Source: Dimorphilus gyrociliatus (Eukaryota; Annelida; Polychaeta; Dinophilidae). From it: a stretch of DNA of 64,000 nt. The position numbers and the translations under genes are program-made. Of the stretch, positions 37,744 to 56,939 are shown piece after piece. Numbering within the stretch: position 1 is the stretch's first letter; each line of letters begins with the position of its first letter. Below the pieces are notes generated by a model, which saw only the letters and a list, made by a program, of their open reading frames with translations, did not search any database and was not told where the DNA came from. Location of the stretch: the NCBI GenBank assembly GCA_904063045.1, contig CAJFCJ010000025.1, forward strand, positions 310,001 through 374,000. The letters are read 5' to 3'.

Positions 37744-40700
37744 ATGATCGATTCTTCAAATCTTACTCAATATGTTCTTGAAAATTATGGACGTAAACGG
37801 CAGGATTTAAGCATAGTTATTCCTATGATAATAATCTACATTATTATCTTTATTACTGGTGTCTTTGGAAATGTTGCAACATGCCTTATAATTGCAAAAA
37901 ATAGATATATGCAGGTAAAAAGAAACAAACCAACAATACCAATAATTACAATACTATTATAAAATGTATATGCAGTACTAAATATAGCTATTTGGTTCTT
38001 TTATATAAATATTCATTGACAAATTTCCCATCTTTTTATTTGTACTCCCCAGCAAGTATCAGATGATGCTTATAGAATCAGTGAATTATTTACAAGAAAT
38101 GATATAAATTTATATATAGTTAGAATAATACAAGTATTTTATTTAGCATGTATTCAAAGATCATATGTATTACCTTAAAAGCTAATCTTCATGATCAGAT
38201 CACATTTCAACTCAGCTATTAAAGTTTATTATCAAAAAGAGAACAATCAACATTATAAACTGTACTTAACAAATAAGAGAAGAGAAAAATTAATAATATT
38301 TTATGATTCATTAACAATTTTTCAGCTCGCTATGCTATTTACTTCTATTATTCGTGGAACACTAATTAATCGGAAATTAATGTTTTATAAGGGGGAAAAG
38401 GAATTAAAGTCTCATAATAACACTAGATAATGAAAGAAGAAAAATTAGGTGTAAAAGTTTTATACTCTTTAGACTACTGAAATTGAACGTTTAAGAAATT
38501 AAGAGAGAGCTTTTAGTATTCTTCAGAGTATTCTGATTATGTTTTTTTGTGTTGTACTTGACATATATGTTCTCAAAATCCAATAGAAATTCTTATGTAG
38601 TAATTATCAATTGTTTAATAATATAAAGTGTTATTTGAACTCTTTCACCCCGTATTACATATTTTTAGCTTTTTTATACGACTTTAGTTGATTTTATCTT
38701 TATTTCTCCCTATTAAAAAAAATGATACTTTCAAGCTAAAAAAAACAATAAAATATATTATAGTAGAAATAAACTCTGTCTATTTTCGTACTAATCTTTT
38801 CAGTAGCTTACCAACTACGTGACCAATTGCCGTAACCCTAGATAATTATTTTGATTCCGTGTATTCTCCTCTCCCCCGAATTATACATTCGTTATCAATC
38901 CTTCCTTTCTCTAAAAAGAGAACGTTACGTTACATCAGCACAAAGAAATATATTGTATAATATTATAGATCATTATTGAGGACTATCAATCATATAAAAG
39001 GGGAGAAAATTACTTTTCTTTCTTTAATAACTAATTCCCTATAATCTGTAAACCATTAAGGATTTGTAGAGAGAGATTATTAAAAATATCATTTTTTCCC
39101 CTTTCTAATTATACAACCTTTGAAATGTTTAACCTTTAAAATTTTTGAACAATTTAAATTGATTATATCATAATTTATTAGATAAAAAATCCTTCTTAAC
39201 CTTGTTCTATTCGTATATGATACTTTCTCTCATGATAGAGTTTCAATTGTTTACTTCTATTTAATTAAAATTTTATAATAAAGATTCCATATTGAAGTGT
39301 ATATAGTATACTTTAGATATAGAAAGTGAGCTCATTAGCAGTAAAATATGGTTTAGCTATAATACATCATAATTCTCATTTATGCTATCTCTCTCTCTCT
39401 CTCTCACTCTCTCTTTGTTATTAATCGACGTTTTGCTTTTGTTGTTTGCAAATCTACAGACACCCACCAACGCCTACCTCTTCAATCTGGCCGTCGCTGA
39501 TCTCATAGTTCTGATATTAGGTCTACCGCACGAAATTTGCATAACTTGGCAAACTTATCCAGATATTTTTGGTGGAATTTTTTGCGTGGCTCGTGCCCTT
39601 ATAGCCGAAACATCCACATACGCTAGTATATTGACTATTACTGCGTTTACCGCTGAAAGATATGTTGCTATATGTCATCCCATGTGGTCGCATACCATGT
39701 CCAAGATAAAAAGAGCCATAAAGATAATTATAATTATCTGGTTTGTATCTCTAGTGTGTGCAGCACCCTTAGCAAGCCAATTCGGCATAAAGAATTTACA
39801 GTGGAACATAACCGGTGAAGAGATTGATGGAACCGAAATATGTGATGTCGTCAGACCTTTAGAAAGGGTTTTTGAAATCTCATCCTTTCTTTTCTTCTTT
39901 ACACCAATGACAGTGATTGGTGCCCTCTACGCCCTTATAGGTTGGACGATAAGAAAAAGTACGATAAATAGAACCGGTAGCGATATATCTGATCAAAGTG
40001 GACATCCAACCGATTTTCGTACTCAACAACAGTCTAGAGCCAGAAGAGCTGTTTTAAAGATGCTAGGTAAATATAACACTTGTTAAGTTTTTAATTTTAT
40101 CGACAAAAATAATACTGACCTAGACGCTATTGTCTTTAATTAAAGCGCAAAAATTCTCTGTTTCTTTCAAGTTTTTTCTCCTAGATAATCATATACCTAA
40201 ATTAAACCAATTTATGTGACGCTTTTCAGACATATGTCATGGTTTTGTATTTTTTTTTTGTTGAAAAAAAATTTCACTCTTATGATTTTCTAAAAAAAAT
40301 ATCACAAGAAAATAGGAAAAAATAACTAGGCTGTTTTCTTAAGCGTCCAATTTATCAAAGGAAACGATTCCAGTCCGAATAGTTAATGGGCGGTTAGTGA
40401 CGTAAATTTTTATCATAGGGAAATAAATCCTAGAAGCTACTGGTTTCTTTTTCTTTCAATTTGATTGTTTAAATAGTAAAGAAATTGGCTATGTAATTAG
40501 TTTGTATTTCTCACGAGGAATCGGAAGATCGCATGATAAAAGAGATTTTTTAGATTTCATGCGTTAAAAACCTTTCAGAGTATCTTTCAGTAAGGATTTC
40601 ACGTTTGGATGGTTCGGATACGCTTGTCCGAGCTTCTTTAGCGTTTTCTTTATCAATAACCAAAAATCTTTTCCTAGTTGTCTTTCGATAAATGCATTAA

Positions 40701-41643
40701 AGAGGAAAGAGGCTTCCTACTAATACCTTGCCCAACCAATAATCCTACTGTACCATTCACCTCAACTTGTCAATCTTTTCTCAGTTTCTCATTCTCTCCC
40801 ACTTTTTTCCTTTCCACGTCCCTACTTTACATTTTTCCTTGTCTGCTATCCATCAATTCCCAGCGTCTAAGTCAGCACCATTTTTATAGCTGCCAGTGTC
40901 AGTTTCTTTTAGGATTGACCTTGTGCTCAATTAGGGTTAAATAAATAGTAAAAAATCTATTTTAAATAAATTTAGGCAAGATCATTCTTGATTTATTTAT
41001 ATATCAATCTAATAATAATGAATAGTTGTGATAAGGACACATTTAGGAATAAGTCATGATCTGAATACCTGTGAGCTTGCAAACATAAGTTTTATCAATT
41101 ATACTATGTACGAAGTCCTTGATATTTCCCTTTTAACAAGCTCTTTGATGAAAACTTGAAGAAAATGTCATATAAAATTTAACTAACTCTCAGATTAGTA
41201 GAATGACAGATTGATTGATTAACCTTTAATTCCCTATCTTACTTGAGGTATTAACTCATTTGTTGCTCCTTCTCTTTTTCAATAGTTAAATAAGAATGAA
41301 AAGAGAAAAATTCTCAAGTAAATAGTAAATTTATACCTTTCTTTTCTTTCTTCTTTTTTCCTTGAAGAAACTACCTTCCTTCCTTCCTCCGTTTCGTTTT
41401 TTACTTTTTAGTTTTATCTTTTCGTATCATTTTAATTAATCAGAAGATAATTTACATTATAAAATTCGCTCAATAACTAATTTACTAATCAGATAAAGGA
41501 TAATAGGCCTAATAAAAAATAAGTACAGTATACATTTTTTAAATGCTAAACCTAAATATCTAAGTCAAGGGCGAATGAGTAAACAGTATTGAAGAGAAGA
41601 AATAACTAAGCAAGAGGAAAGGACATAGTGAAAAGAGAAAGAG

Positions 41644-41676
<33 letters not shown>

Positions 41677-44117
41677 TTCAAAAGAAGTAGAAAAATTGCA
41701 TACTCTAGTATCTTCTTTTTATTACTGCTATCTTTTATTTTTTTATCGCATTCTCAACACCTTTAAGTAAAAATTGTAGCAGATATAAATATATATATAT
41801 ATATACTGTATATACAGTGTATACCGTATAAATTTACAAGACGCATAACGGTATATTTCTATTCTAAATATAGAATTATATAAAATCATTAACCGATAAA
41901 ACAGTTAAGAAAGAAAAAAACCAAAAACGATAAGAACCATATTATAAAAGAGTTTAACAGCAGAACCTGTTGTTTTTTTTCTCACTTGTCTAAAATGCAC
42001 ATTCCATTGAGGTTTTTTTTTCAAAATATTATTTATCAATTATTTATGTTGAAAAACAAGATTGATATAATTTACTCTCTTTAAGTATCGTTTGACTTGA
42101 GAATTGCGTAATTTTTAATGTGTACTTTAAAGATCTATAAAAAGTTGCTACTTTATATTTTCATACTAAAAATATAGAGAGGAAACGAATAATAGCGTTT
42201 TCTTTTTCGTTTATATTTATTTTCTTCTATTTCTCTCTCTCTCTCTCTGTAGATGTATATATATATATACAGTATATCATTTTCAGTCTTTTATCCTCTA
42301 AACTTTTACTTAAGGGAATAGAGAAATGCAAAATGTTTATCTTTCCTTACACCAATAAATCCAAGATAGTTTGGACGTGCTTAAAATTAGAAAACTAACT
42401 GTATCAAAAGACGACTAGCTCAACCATTAATATATTTTTATAAATGCGCTATTATTCTTAGAACTAAGCCATTTTTTATCAAATCTTATACATAATAAAT
42501 AAAATCTCTTTCTATTCTTGTCTTTTATTGAGTTTAATGATAGAAACTTGAAAAGTTTTACACGTTCAATACACCTATATGTATACTTGGCAAACGTTAA
42601 ATATTTAGTTATAGTAGATAATTCAAAAGAGAGAGAAAAAAAGGCAAACAATTGCACAAGTTGAAAAAAATACGTTTCTCTAGATTCTATTCCAGTTAAA
42701 TTCCCTGTAGGGATAGATGGAAAGATGTCAAAATCATCTTAAATGTTCTGATATAAGAAATATTACCACTACGATCTTGTTTGTTTAAATTTAGTTTTCA
42801 GAATAAACATTAACAGTAACTATATGAGCAACATAATCGTTAAATACTCAATGGTCTTATTATCCCTTTAAATTTCTCCTATCACCCTGCTATAAAGAGC
42901 AAAATATAAAGCATCTCATATTTCCCATCAAGAACATAAAAGCCGTCAAATAATCATTGCGGACCTCTTGAATCTTTTTTTTTTCAACCCTTTCATTCCT
43001 TCTCTAGCATTCCTTTATAATAAAAAGAAAAATTAATTTTCTCTCCTATCTCGAGCCAATGCAATAATCTTCCTATCAAAAATTTTCGGTACAACCGAAG
43101 GTTAAACACACCATAAATGTTATATCAGCTGCTTACAAGAGCCCTGATTGTTTATATGAAACTGCTACATTCATTATATGTTTACTTTAGCAGATGAACA
43201 AATAAATTATTAGATTAATTAAAGGGATTTTAAGTTATAAATAGTAGTATTTCAGATTTTTAAATTATACCATCTTAAAACTGTGGAAATAAGCCTATAA
43301 ACAATTAATTAGGTTTAATAAACTTCATATTCAAACCATTAATTAATTGGTTTTTGTAATGAGATCAAATTCAAAGTTTAAAAACAAGAATATATAAAGT
43401 ATATCCTGTATGATATACATATATGTTTATAAATATACATAAAATAATTTATTCATTGATTTCTTAACTACAATAATTAAGTGAGATTACTAGTAAGGAG
43501 CTAGGTGTTAACTTTAAATTACTAGAGTTAGAGCCTTTTGTCCTTGACCTGAATCATGTTTCTGCCATATATTTCTTTTTACTGGCTCTTTTTTTTTACT
43601 AAGTAATTAATAATTTGTTATATTTAGTTACACTACTTAGATAACTAAAAAAAATAGAGAAACACAGTGATTTATAAGCCTTTTTATATGCTAACCAAAA
43701 AAATGTTATCTTTTTTCCCTTCATTTTCATTTGAATAGTCATTAAATTTCAATTTACTTCTTAATTAAGAAAGTCAATCCGTTTGGGATTGATAAGGCAA
43801 GGGTTAGTGGATGTTTGCAGTAAATTGCGCAATTGACTTTACAACTCTTCTCAAACGATTAGGAAATCAACATTAAGAAGTCGTTTTAACGGAAAATGAA
43901 ATGGAAAATATTGTTATCCTCTAAAGGGAAATTTTTAGTTCTTTATTGAAGAAAGATAAAATAAATGGCTCCACATTAGAGATATATAATATATTGTATG
44001 TCTATACATACTCTATATATATTTACATATTTACTACATATTGTAACGCCGTCTATCGGACGAAGAATGAATGCATATTTGTACTTTCCCTTCCAATCAT
44101 TTCATTTCCTATAGCAA

Positions 44118-44161
<44 letters not shown>

Positions 44162-47100
44162 TATATATATATATATGGATACTCTTCTAACAACCCTTGG
44201 AATCTTCAAAGGAGAAACATTTTTCTTAAAAAAGATTCAGGTCAAGCACCAACAGTGCATTTGATATATGAATGAATCGATAGCGTCTGCGTGCACACAG
44301 ACTAAAAGGAAGAATTTAGCCTTTATTAACTGCCCATTTTAATATCCGACCTGTCAGTAATCTAATATTGATTTCAGCCTACATATTTTTTTTCATAATC
44401 GTTATTTTCCATCTGATTAATTCCAAATAAAATTGCTATTTTCTTTCTGAACTGACTGTAGTAAATTAACCATCACTTAAGATAAATCGAACAATTATTA
44501 TTGCCAAAATTACTTAAGTGTAATGATGTTTTCATATAAACTCTTGATGAATTGACTTTATTATCCTATACTTTTTAATAGGTATTATAACTATACAATA
44601 GAAGAGAAAAGAAGATAAATCTCATCTCTTTTATTATATAAAATGATTAATTTCTAAAGTTTATTTCCAGGAAAAAAACATATCAGACGTTGTTATCACC
44701 CTTTACCATCGTAGAGAAACGTATATTAAGCATCTAAAGTATCTAAATCTAAAAAAAAGTGTAATCTATGCAATCTACCTAGTGCTACTAAGAGTCGATG
44801 ATAAAAAACTTTCTTTTTCTAACTTTTTTCAAAGTATTACTTAGTAAGAAAGTGTAACTTGTATATAAATATTCATAGAAGTGATTGCGCTATTAATAAT
44901 AATTTAATAAGTTTAATACTTTGTAGTTCTATCTTTGCCCTAAATAAAAAGAGTACATATTGATGATAAACAAGTGGAAAATAGTTGAACGTGCAAAGTT
45001 TACGAAAATATCGGTTGTCTCGTTTTTCAGCATATAATTTGAAATCTCTAGAGGCTTTTTCAGTGATTGAAACTAATCTTATTGAGTAAAGATACTTCTA
45101 AAACTGCCAAAAGTTAACAAGATTTTTTTTTATTTCTTTCTTTTCCTTCTTCTATTTTTTATCTTTTTTTCTCCTGTTTCACTTTTATTATTGCAAAACT
45201 ATTATTTATTGAAATGCTTTACTCACCAAAAGTAACAATTTGATTTGCCTCGAATTACCTTTAAAGAAATGTCATAAAACAGACTTGTAGCAGTAATTGC
45301 TTAGATGTAGTGAAACAATTTTCTCTTTACCTGAAGGTAACAAGGTCACAAAAAAAGAATTATAGATAATAACTTTTCTCTCTCTCTCTCTCTCTCTTTT
45401 TTTTCCCCCTTATTTGACGTTTATTGTACACTTATGTAACAATATGTCAGTGAATAATAAAGAAGAAATACTTGATAATCTAGTCGGATAATAAGTTGTA
45501 AAAATGAAACACAAGAGGTAGTCACCTAAGTTATATCTTACAAAGGGAATCTACTAATACTTGCACCCGGTACTTGTATTAGTAGAAAGGCTATAAAGAG
45601 AAAGATTAATTGGAAATAGACGAACATCAATAGAGGCAAACCTAAGAAAATAAATTAAGAAAAACGAACCAATTTTGCTAAAATCTCATTCTAACTTCTT
45701 AAACAAGGAGACCATTAGGGAAATAATGAAAAGTATCTTTCAAGACGTTTATTAGATATATACTAAAATCATTACTAAAGAGAATTCGCCTTTTATATAC
45801 AGTAGATTATATAAAATGAAAGTTTTATTTATTCCTTTACCATCACTTGTACTGTTTATAGATTTTATTATTTTTACTTTGCTTGATTATATCATTTCTT
45901 TTTTATATTTTGTTTTTAATTATGTCAAAGATAAATAGAACAACACATTATTATCGTTTTAATGTGTTTTTCGTGTTTTTCGTAAAAGTTGTGTTGTTAT
46001 TATTGGATTATTTTAAGAGGGAACAGGTGAGCTTGTAAAATGAAAAAACAACGTAAAGGAGTGGCTCTTTCTTTTCTATGTTAAATCTGGAAACTATTAA
46101 GTTGCGATAGAACAGTGAAAAAATATCATTGGAATGTTACTTATTTGTGATTTTGATTAAAATAGAAACATGAAGATATAGGAAAATTTCTCTTTTCATT
46201 CTCCAATAATATATTGCCTTGTTTTCACTTTACATATGAGAATAACTAAAAGAAAGAGTGAAATATTTATATATTTTCTATATCGGAAACTATGCTTAAC
46301 GTTATTAACAAGTGGTTTGCTCAGGTACTTTACTTGTACTTGAACTAAGCTTAGCTTGCAATTAAATAAAGTGGGATTCTGTCCAACTAGCACGTTTTGG
46401 TTGAAACCGGAAGTTGGAAAAAGAGGCAGGCGCCTGAAAAATAATGCCTCTCAAGCTTAATAAACGAGGCAATCGTTCCTTATAGGCTTTCTGATTGATG
46501 AGCCTTTTTTCTTTTACAGTCGCCGTCGTCGTTGCCTTCTTTGTCTGTTGGGCTCCATTTCACACTCAAAGACTATTGACAACATACGCTCCGGAGAAAG
46601 AACAGCAAAAAGAGCCTCTACAATCTGTTCTTAGAGTTCTTTTCTATGTTTCTGGTATCTTGTATTATGTGTCATCTGTAATCAATCCAATACTCTACAA
46701 TATCATGTCAATCAAGTTTCGTCAGGCATTTCTTCACACACTCTTCAAACCCTGTAGAAAACCTCAGAATCGAGCAACAAAAAGAAGACTAGCCAAAGCA
46801 GCTTATCAATTTGCAGGTGAGAACAAACGTATCTAAATTTTTGTGTTGAAAACAACATATTAACATTGTAAACTAATTACTTGTACAATTATCTAAAAAG
46901 TAAGATAATTTAAGAAAAGAGGAAGAGAAACTCCTCCATACAGAACAATATACATACATTTATTTTATATAATTAAAGAAAAAACACCAAAACAGAAATA
47001 GGAATTTCTTTATTGTTTACTTTGTGCTATTACTTGTTTTCTTCCCTCCCTTAAACCAACTCATTTTCGGGAGGAAGAGAAGATGAAGATACTTATTTAC

Positions 47101-48715
47101 AATATTTATTCTAAATCTATCTTCATATTTAGCACCTTCTCTTCCACTTAAAATCTATCAATTCACTAATGAAAGTTTTTTTCCTATCTATGCACTGTGT
47201 CAATCTCTCTCAATCCATTCCTTTATACCAGATATTGTAGTATAAGCAGTACATACAGAATATTGAAAGAAATAAACATATTTTATATTATTTAATATAT
47301 AATCTATTATTCTATTAATTTCCTTGTTTATTTTATTATTTATCAATAAACAAAGTAATATTGCAGTTTTTTCCTTTATTTATATTGTTACTACTATTAT
47401 CTGCAATTTTCCGTTAATTATTTATTTATTTTTTGTCTCTAATTTCATTCTATCCTTTCCTACCCCTCCCTCCCATTGTCTTCACTCTTCACCTCTTTAT
47501 TTTTTCCTCCTTCTTCTTCTCTTCTTTCCCATCATCCCTTTTACTTTTTCCTTAAGAGCTTTTTACATTTGTTTCAAATTTTCTTCCATTAGTGTTTTCC
47601 AAATAGCAAACTATTAGATTCCTCATTAACACAGAAATTAAGACAGTATTGCCTCAATACTTAGTGTAGTATAGCCTATGTGACTCTGTAAGTATTCTTC
47701 CGTAACAGCTGTGGAAGCCTTCCCCGAAAAAATTGATTATTCCCTTTAAAATAACAAAGTTAATGGAAGAGCAGAATGACGCTCCCAGGCCGTCTAAAAA
47801 CCCTTTCTTTTAACTCAACCTCGTAATAAATTTAAGATATTCTCTAATTAAAATTCTTTTTTATAGTAATTAGGACAGAAAATTGTTTACTTGTATAAAA
47901 AAAAAAGTATATCTCTAATCGTTACTTGCTTCTATTTTCCTTTAAATAAGTCTTTGTTGTAGTTCATCGTATAAATATACATATATCTAAATATATACAG
48001 TAGTACTAGAACTCATTTTTCCCCCCTCCCTAAAATATTATTCTGAATATCACGTGTGAGTGATTCTATTAAGAGTTATCGATGTAATTTTTCACTTGGC
48101 CAAATCTGTCAGAAAGGATTCCACCATATTTTTGTTGATTATTGTTATTACAGTATTTATAACAAAAACTTTTCAATTGTGCATTTTCCCAATTAGGAGG
48201 GAAGTTTCCATTTTACTCAATATTCCTTTTATAGATGTATACATTCATAATCCCGAAAGGCTTTTTTAGTATTTAGGCTATATACCTCTTTAATTTATGG
48301 ATAGATGGCGCCTTGAATTTTTATTCTAGCGTATTGGTACTTGGTCTAATAATTAAAGAATGTAAATTTTCTAACAAAGCTACTTGTACTTGTTCTTTTT
48401 TGTGACAAGTAATCTTGTGTACACTTTATTATCTTTAAAAAACGTTTACTAATTGCAGGTAGGCCTCTTTTGCCGTATACGAAAACAACAGCAATGAATG
48501 GAACGTCAAGAAAGGTGACATCTAGAAACGCCCAATTACACCTTAGACGTCACCAAGAGGATGTTGTACCAAGTACAAGTTCAGTAAAGACAAACTCTAA
48601 TAAAGAAGAGTTTGAACTTTTGGCTAGGGATATAATATTGACAGATTTTAAATCAGCTCCGTGTAGTTCCGCTGTTGTCGTTAGCTCAAATAGGCCATTT
48701 CATAGTTATGCTTGA
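37744..48715 (+). CDS. Neuropeptide GPCR, pyrokinin/neuromedin-U receptor-like
   Basis: Four exons: 37744-37914, 39460-40066, 46520-46816, 48459-48715; 443 residues, in phase. It is a rhodopsin-class seven-helix receptor of the plasma membrane. Exon 1 has the extracellular N-terminus with one N-glycosylation site (NLT) and TM1 (FGNVATCLI). Exon 2 runs from TM2 (LAVADLIVL) to TM5 and has the ERY triplet at 123-125, the disulphide Cys99, its ECL2 partner (EICDVV), and the stretch AICHPMWSHTMSKIKRAIK, which closely resembles insect pyrokinin/CAPA and vertebrate neuromedin-U receptors. Exon 3 has TM6 CWAPFHTQRL and TM7 NPILY (315-319). Exon 4 is a Ser/Thr-rich tail. The ligand is presumably an amidated PRX-type peptide (family knowledge; not provable here). 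The introns are long (1.5, 6.5 and 1.6 kb), unlike the neighbouring genes. A 3' splice site at 37734 suggests a 5' UTR intron or trans-splicing. Confidence 0.92.
40067..46519. other. 6.45-kb GPCR intron, no exon recognised
   Basis: It begins GTAAAT and ends TTTTACAG. It contains (GA)n tracts near 41640, (TA)n tracts with TACTGTA/TACAGTA (41796-41822, 42255-42280, 44120-44175), and a degenerate CTCF-like motif at 44046-44056. Open frames inside (for example 40678-40944) lack recognisable similarity or splice context. Confidence 0.6.
44120..44175. repeat. (TA)n microsatellite interrupted by TACAGTA
   Basis: Nearly 20 TA units, then TACAGTA at about 44157, then TA units again. Confidence 0.95.
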
Positions 48716-49452
48716 AAACTATATTAAAGAAGCTATTTTGTAAGCGAAGAGAAAAGGCAATGAAAGAAAAGGAAAAATCGTTGATACATGCTGTTTCATT
48801 GTGCTGCGAAGATGGTATTTTCAACTTTTACAAAGGGAAAAACAAAGAGGAAAGACTCTTCTCTTTTCTTTTTCTAACTGAGTTTTTTACAACTTTTTTT
48901 TAAAGAGAAAACTGAAAAGTATATACATTCAAGTGGAAAGAAATTAATACTTGATTGACTATATTAAAATGGATGATTTAAACCTTTCTTTTTAATATCT
49001 TATTCTTTTTCTATGGGTCACTGGTGTTCAGCTTCAACATCTTGCCAATGTTTGACAAGTCTAATGAGCATTTCTCTCTTTGGACAAAGAACACTGAAAA
49101 TTTTCTATATAAAAAAGAAAACGAATAAAAAAAAGACAAGTAAAGATTATAAATGAAAAACAAATACTTTTAAATAAGAAATGAATTAAGTAAAAATAGT
49201 ATTAAAAATACTATTTTTTCTATATTCAATAGGAATTATGATAATGCTTAATGAAGGTTTTAAATTATATTAAAATATACTTTTGAATCTAAAATAACTA
49301 ATAATCTTTTCCATTTAATTCTATATTCTGTATTTAGATTATCTTTCTTAAACATTCAATCGCCATTTTTGTTATTTACGTTTCTTATTAAATATTTTTA
49401 ACAATCAAACAATCAACTTTGCTAGTTTGTGCTAACAAAATCAAAGCTGTTT
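48716..49452. other. Intergenic, between convergent 3' ends of the GPCR and P450 genes
   Basis: It should hold the 3' UTRs of both genes. No further coding exon is visible. The open frame at 48712-48903 overlaps the GPCR stop codon and is Lys/Phe-rich low complexity. Confidence 0.5.
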
Positions 49453-52118
<2,666 letters not shown>

Positions 52119-53857
52119 ATTTTTAGCCAATATTTCTATATAATAAAGAAGCTATTTAAATAGAATATAGTTTCTTATAGTAGATTATAATCATCCCAAA
52201 CATTCTCTAACATATTAATAATCGTTAAAGAGTTTAGTTCAACGTACCGCTGTTATCTTTGTATAAAGTATAATAAATTGTATAACAGATATACAATATT
52301 CACATATTTTGATATAGAAAACGTTATCTTTTACAGTAGATTTAATATAGTTTGTGATACTTTATGACATATTTTTGTTATAAAGAAGATTATAAATAAA
52401 TATTTGTATTAAAGTTATTATAATTTATAAGTCGTTTCTAAGTCCGTACTAATAACGTAATTACAATAGAGAAAGAAAAATGAGCTTCTTTGAAAGTTAA
52501 TTAATATACATCTTTTATTGTTTTAATATATCAAACAAATGACTTAATTAACCTTTACTATCGTATTTTTCATTAATTTTATATAATTTCATATTTTACC
52601 TAAGATTTATCAAAATTTCATTAAAGCTAGCTATTGATTTCCCTATTATCACTCTGAGACAATGAACATGATAGTTCGAAAACTAGTATACTCATATATC
52701 TAGATATTTAAAAATGTTAGATGAAATAATTTCGAATAAAATACACTTTTTACTATCTAAATATAGTTTATGACAATTAAATAAACGTAAATCTATTAAT
52801 TATTAGCTATTATATTAAAGTTAAAATAGAAAATTAAATTAAACCTCTTCATCAACCGCGTCTAAATTTCTAAAGTTCAAAAACTTGGGCTGTCTAATAT
52901 ATATTCAAGCAAATCAAACTTATATATTAAAATGGATATCGTAAGTATAATCGAATTGTATTTCTACTCTCTTTAATATTTATTATGACTCATCTGTAAA
53001 GCTGTTTCTGTATTTGAAGATTAACGGTACAAGGGTGGAAATGTATTAAACTTTCCGCTTAATTGTTTTTCCTCTTACTATTACGTAACAACTAAATTAG
53101 GTAGTAATATGTGTTTTTCCCGCAAATTTGACCTACTTCGTACTAAATGTATCAAAGGTGAAAATAAAGACATTAACTATTTATTCCAAGATTTTCTTCT
53201 TAGCATTGTTTTATATTCTCAATCTTCTTTCGAATTAGGAACTAGAGCGATATTACAAGAAGTCTTACTTTTTGAACTTGTCATAGGGTATTAGGGAAAA
53301 ATATCTAAGTTAAGAAAGATTAGCCGTACCTCAATCAAATTCTACAACTTACTATTTTGGCTATTAATTAGAAAAGCTACTAATATAAATATTTCACTAT
53401 TTTTACCTTATCTTCTTAAATAGAAATGAACTAGAAAGAAACTAAAACTAGAACAAGCTATGGATTTTTATTACGTTCAACTCTAATAAAGCAAAAAGCC
53501 TTATCTTTTTTTTTGCATACCTTAATCATTTATTCCATAGAAACACTTGGTATAAGCAGTATGTTCTGATTGTTCTAATAGATTACCAAGCAAAGAGTTT
53601 CGTATAAGGAGTACGTTTACAAAATTGAAAATAGTGCTGTTATCTAAATAATTTAGATTATAAAACTTTAATTTCTTTACTATTAAACTATTGAAAAAAT
53701 ATAAAAGGATGCTAATATGTTGACTCTCTTATAGGCCAAAAAAATTTTAGCTTTCAGATAAGGTGTATTATATATATATATATATTTTATATGTTTATGA
53801 AGACAATCTCTAATTGAAAATAAACGTTTACAGCACACAAGGCAAATACGTCAAGAT
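52119..53857. other. Shared upstream region of the two divergent P450 genes
   Basis: A 1.7-kb AT-rich stretch between the start codons of the head-to-head P450 genes; it must contain both promoters. No coding exon is recognised. A candidate 3' splice site (TTTACAG, ends 53833) lies 24 bp before the right gene's start codon, so that gene may have a 5' UTR intron. A short TA tract lies near 53768-53786. Confidence 0.5.
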
Positions 53858-56488
<2,631 letters not shown>

Positions 56489-56939
56489 TTTGCTACATTT
56501 TGATTGTAATAGATAAAATAAGTGTTTATTTTCAGATGAATTAATATCGAAAAACTTAATTTATCAAAAATAAAATATCAACTATCAAGACTTTATCTCT
56601 CTATTGGGAATATTGATTTTGTTGAAAAATTATTAGCCATTATGAACCTATATATAATTTTTTTCCTTTGCCCCTTCCTTAACTGTTTCTCCTCTTAATA
56701 ACTACGCTCAAGATTTATATAAATATAAAGTTTAGCCTCTCCAATCCCACCAAAACATGAAGTAAAATCTAGCAGTGAAGTTTAAATTAGAAAATTATCT
56801 CTCTATTAAACTTAGTTTTCAGCAAGCTTCCAATAAATTTACTCAGCTGCTGTTGATTATAGATGTGAGAGAATTAAGCGTCTCAAATTATAATGAAAGA
56901 AAAACTTGTATTATATAACACAGAATGGAATAGAAATCG
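56489..56939. other. Intergenic, convergent 3' ends
   Basis: Region between the stop codons of the right P450 gene and the F-box/WD gene; it holds their 3' UTRs and no other exon that I can see. Confidence 0.6.

Noticed and set aside
38191-38430. 79-codon open frame in the first GPCR intron
   Set aside because: No similarity, and it is not needed. Exons 37744-37914 and 39460-40066 join perfectly within the receptor fold.
40678-40944. 88-codon open frame in the GPCR intron
   Set aside because: Ser/Phe/Leu-rich, without a recognisable domain or splice context. It lies in a pyrimidine-rich part of the intron.
53109-53294. 61-codon open frame between the two P450 genes
   Set aside because: No recognisable similarity and not in phase with the right P450 gene, whose first exon has its own ATG at 53858.
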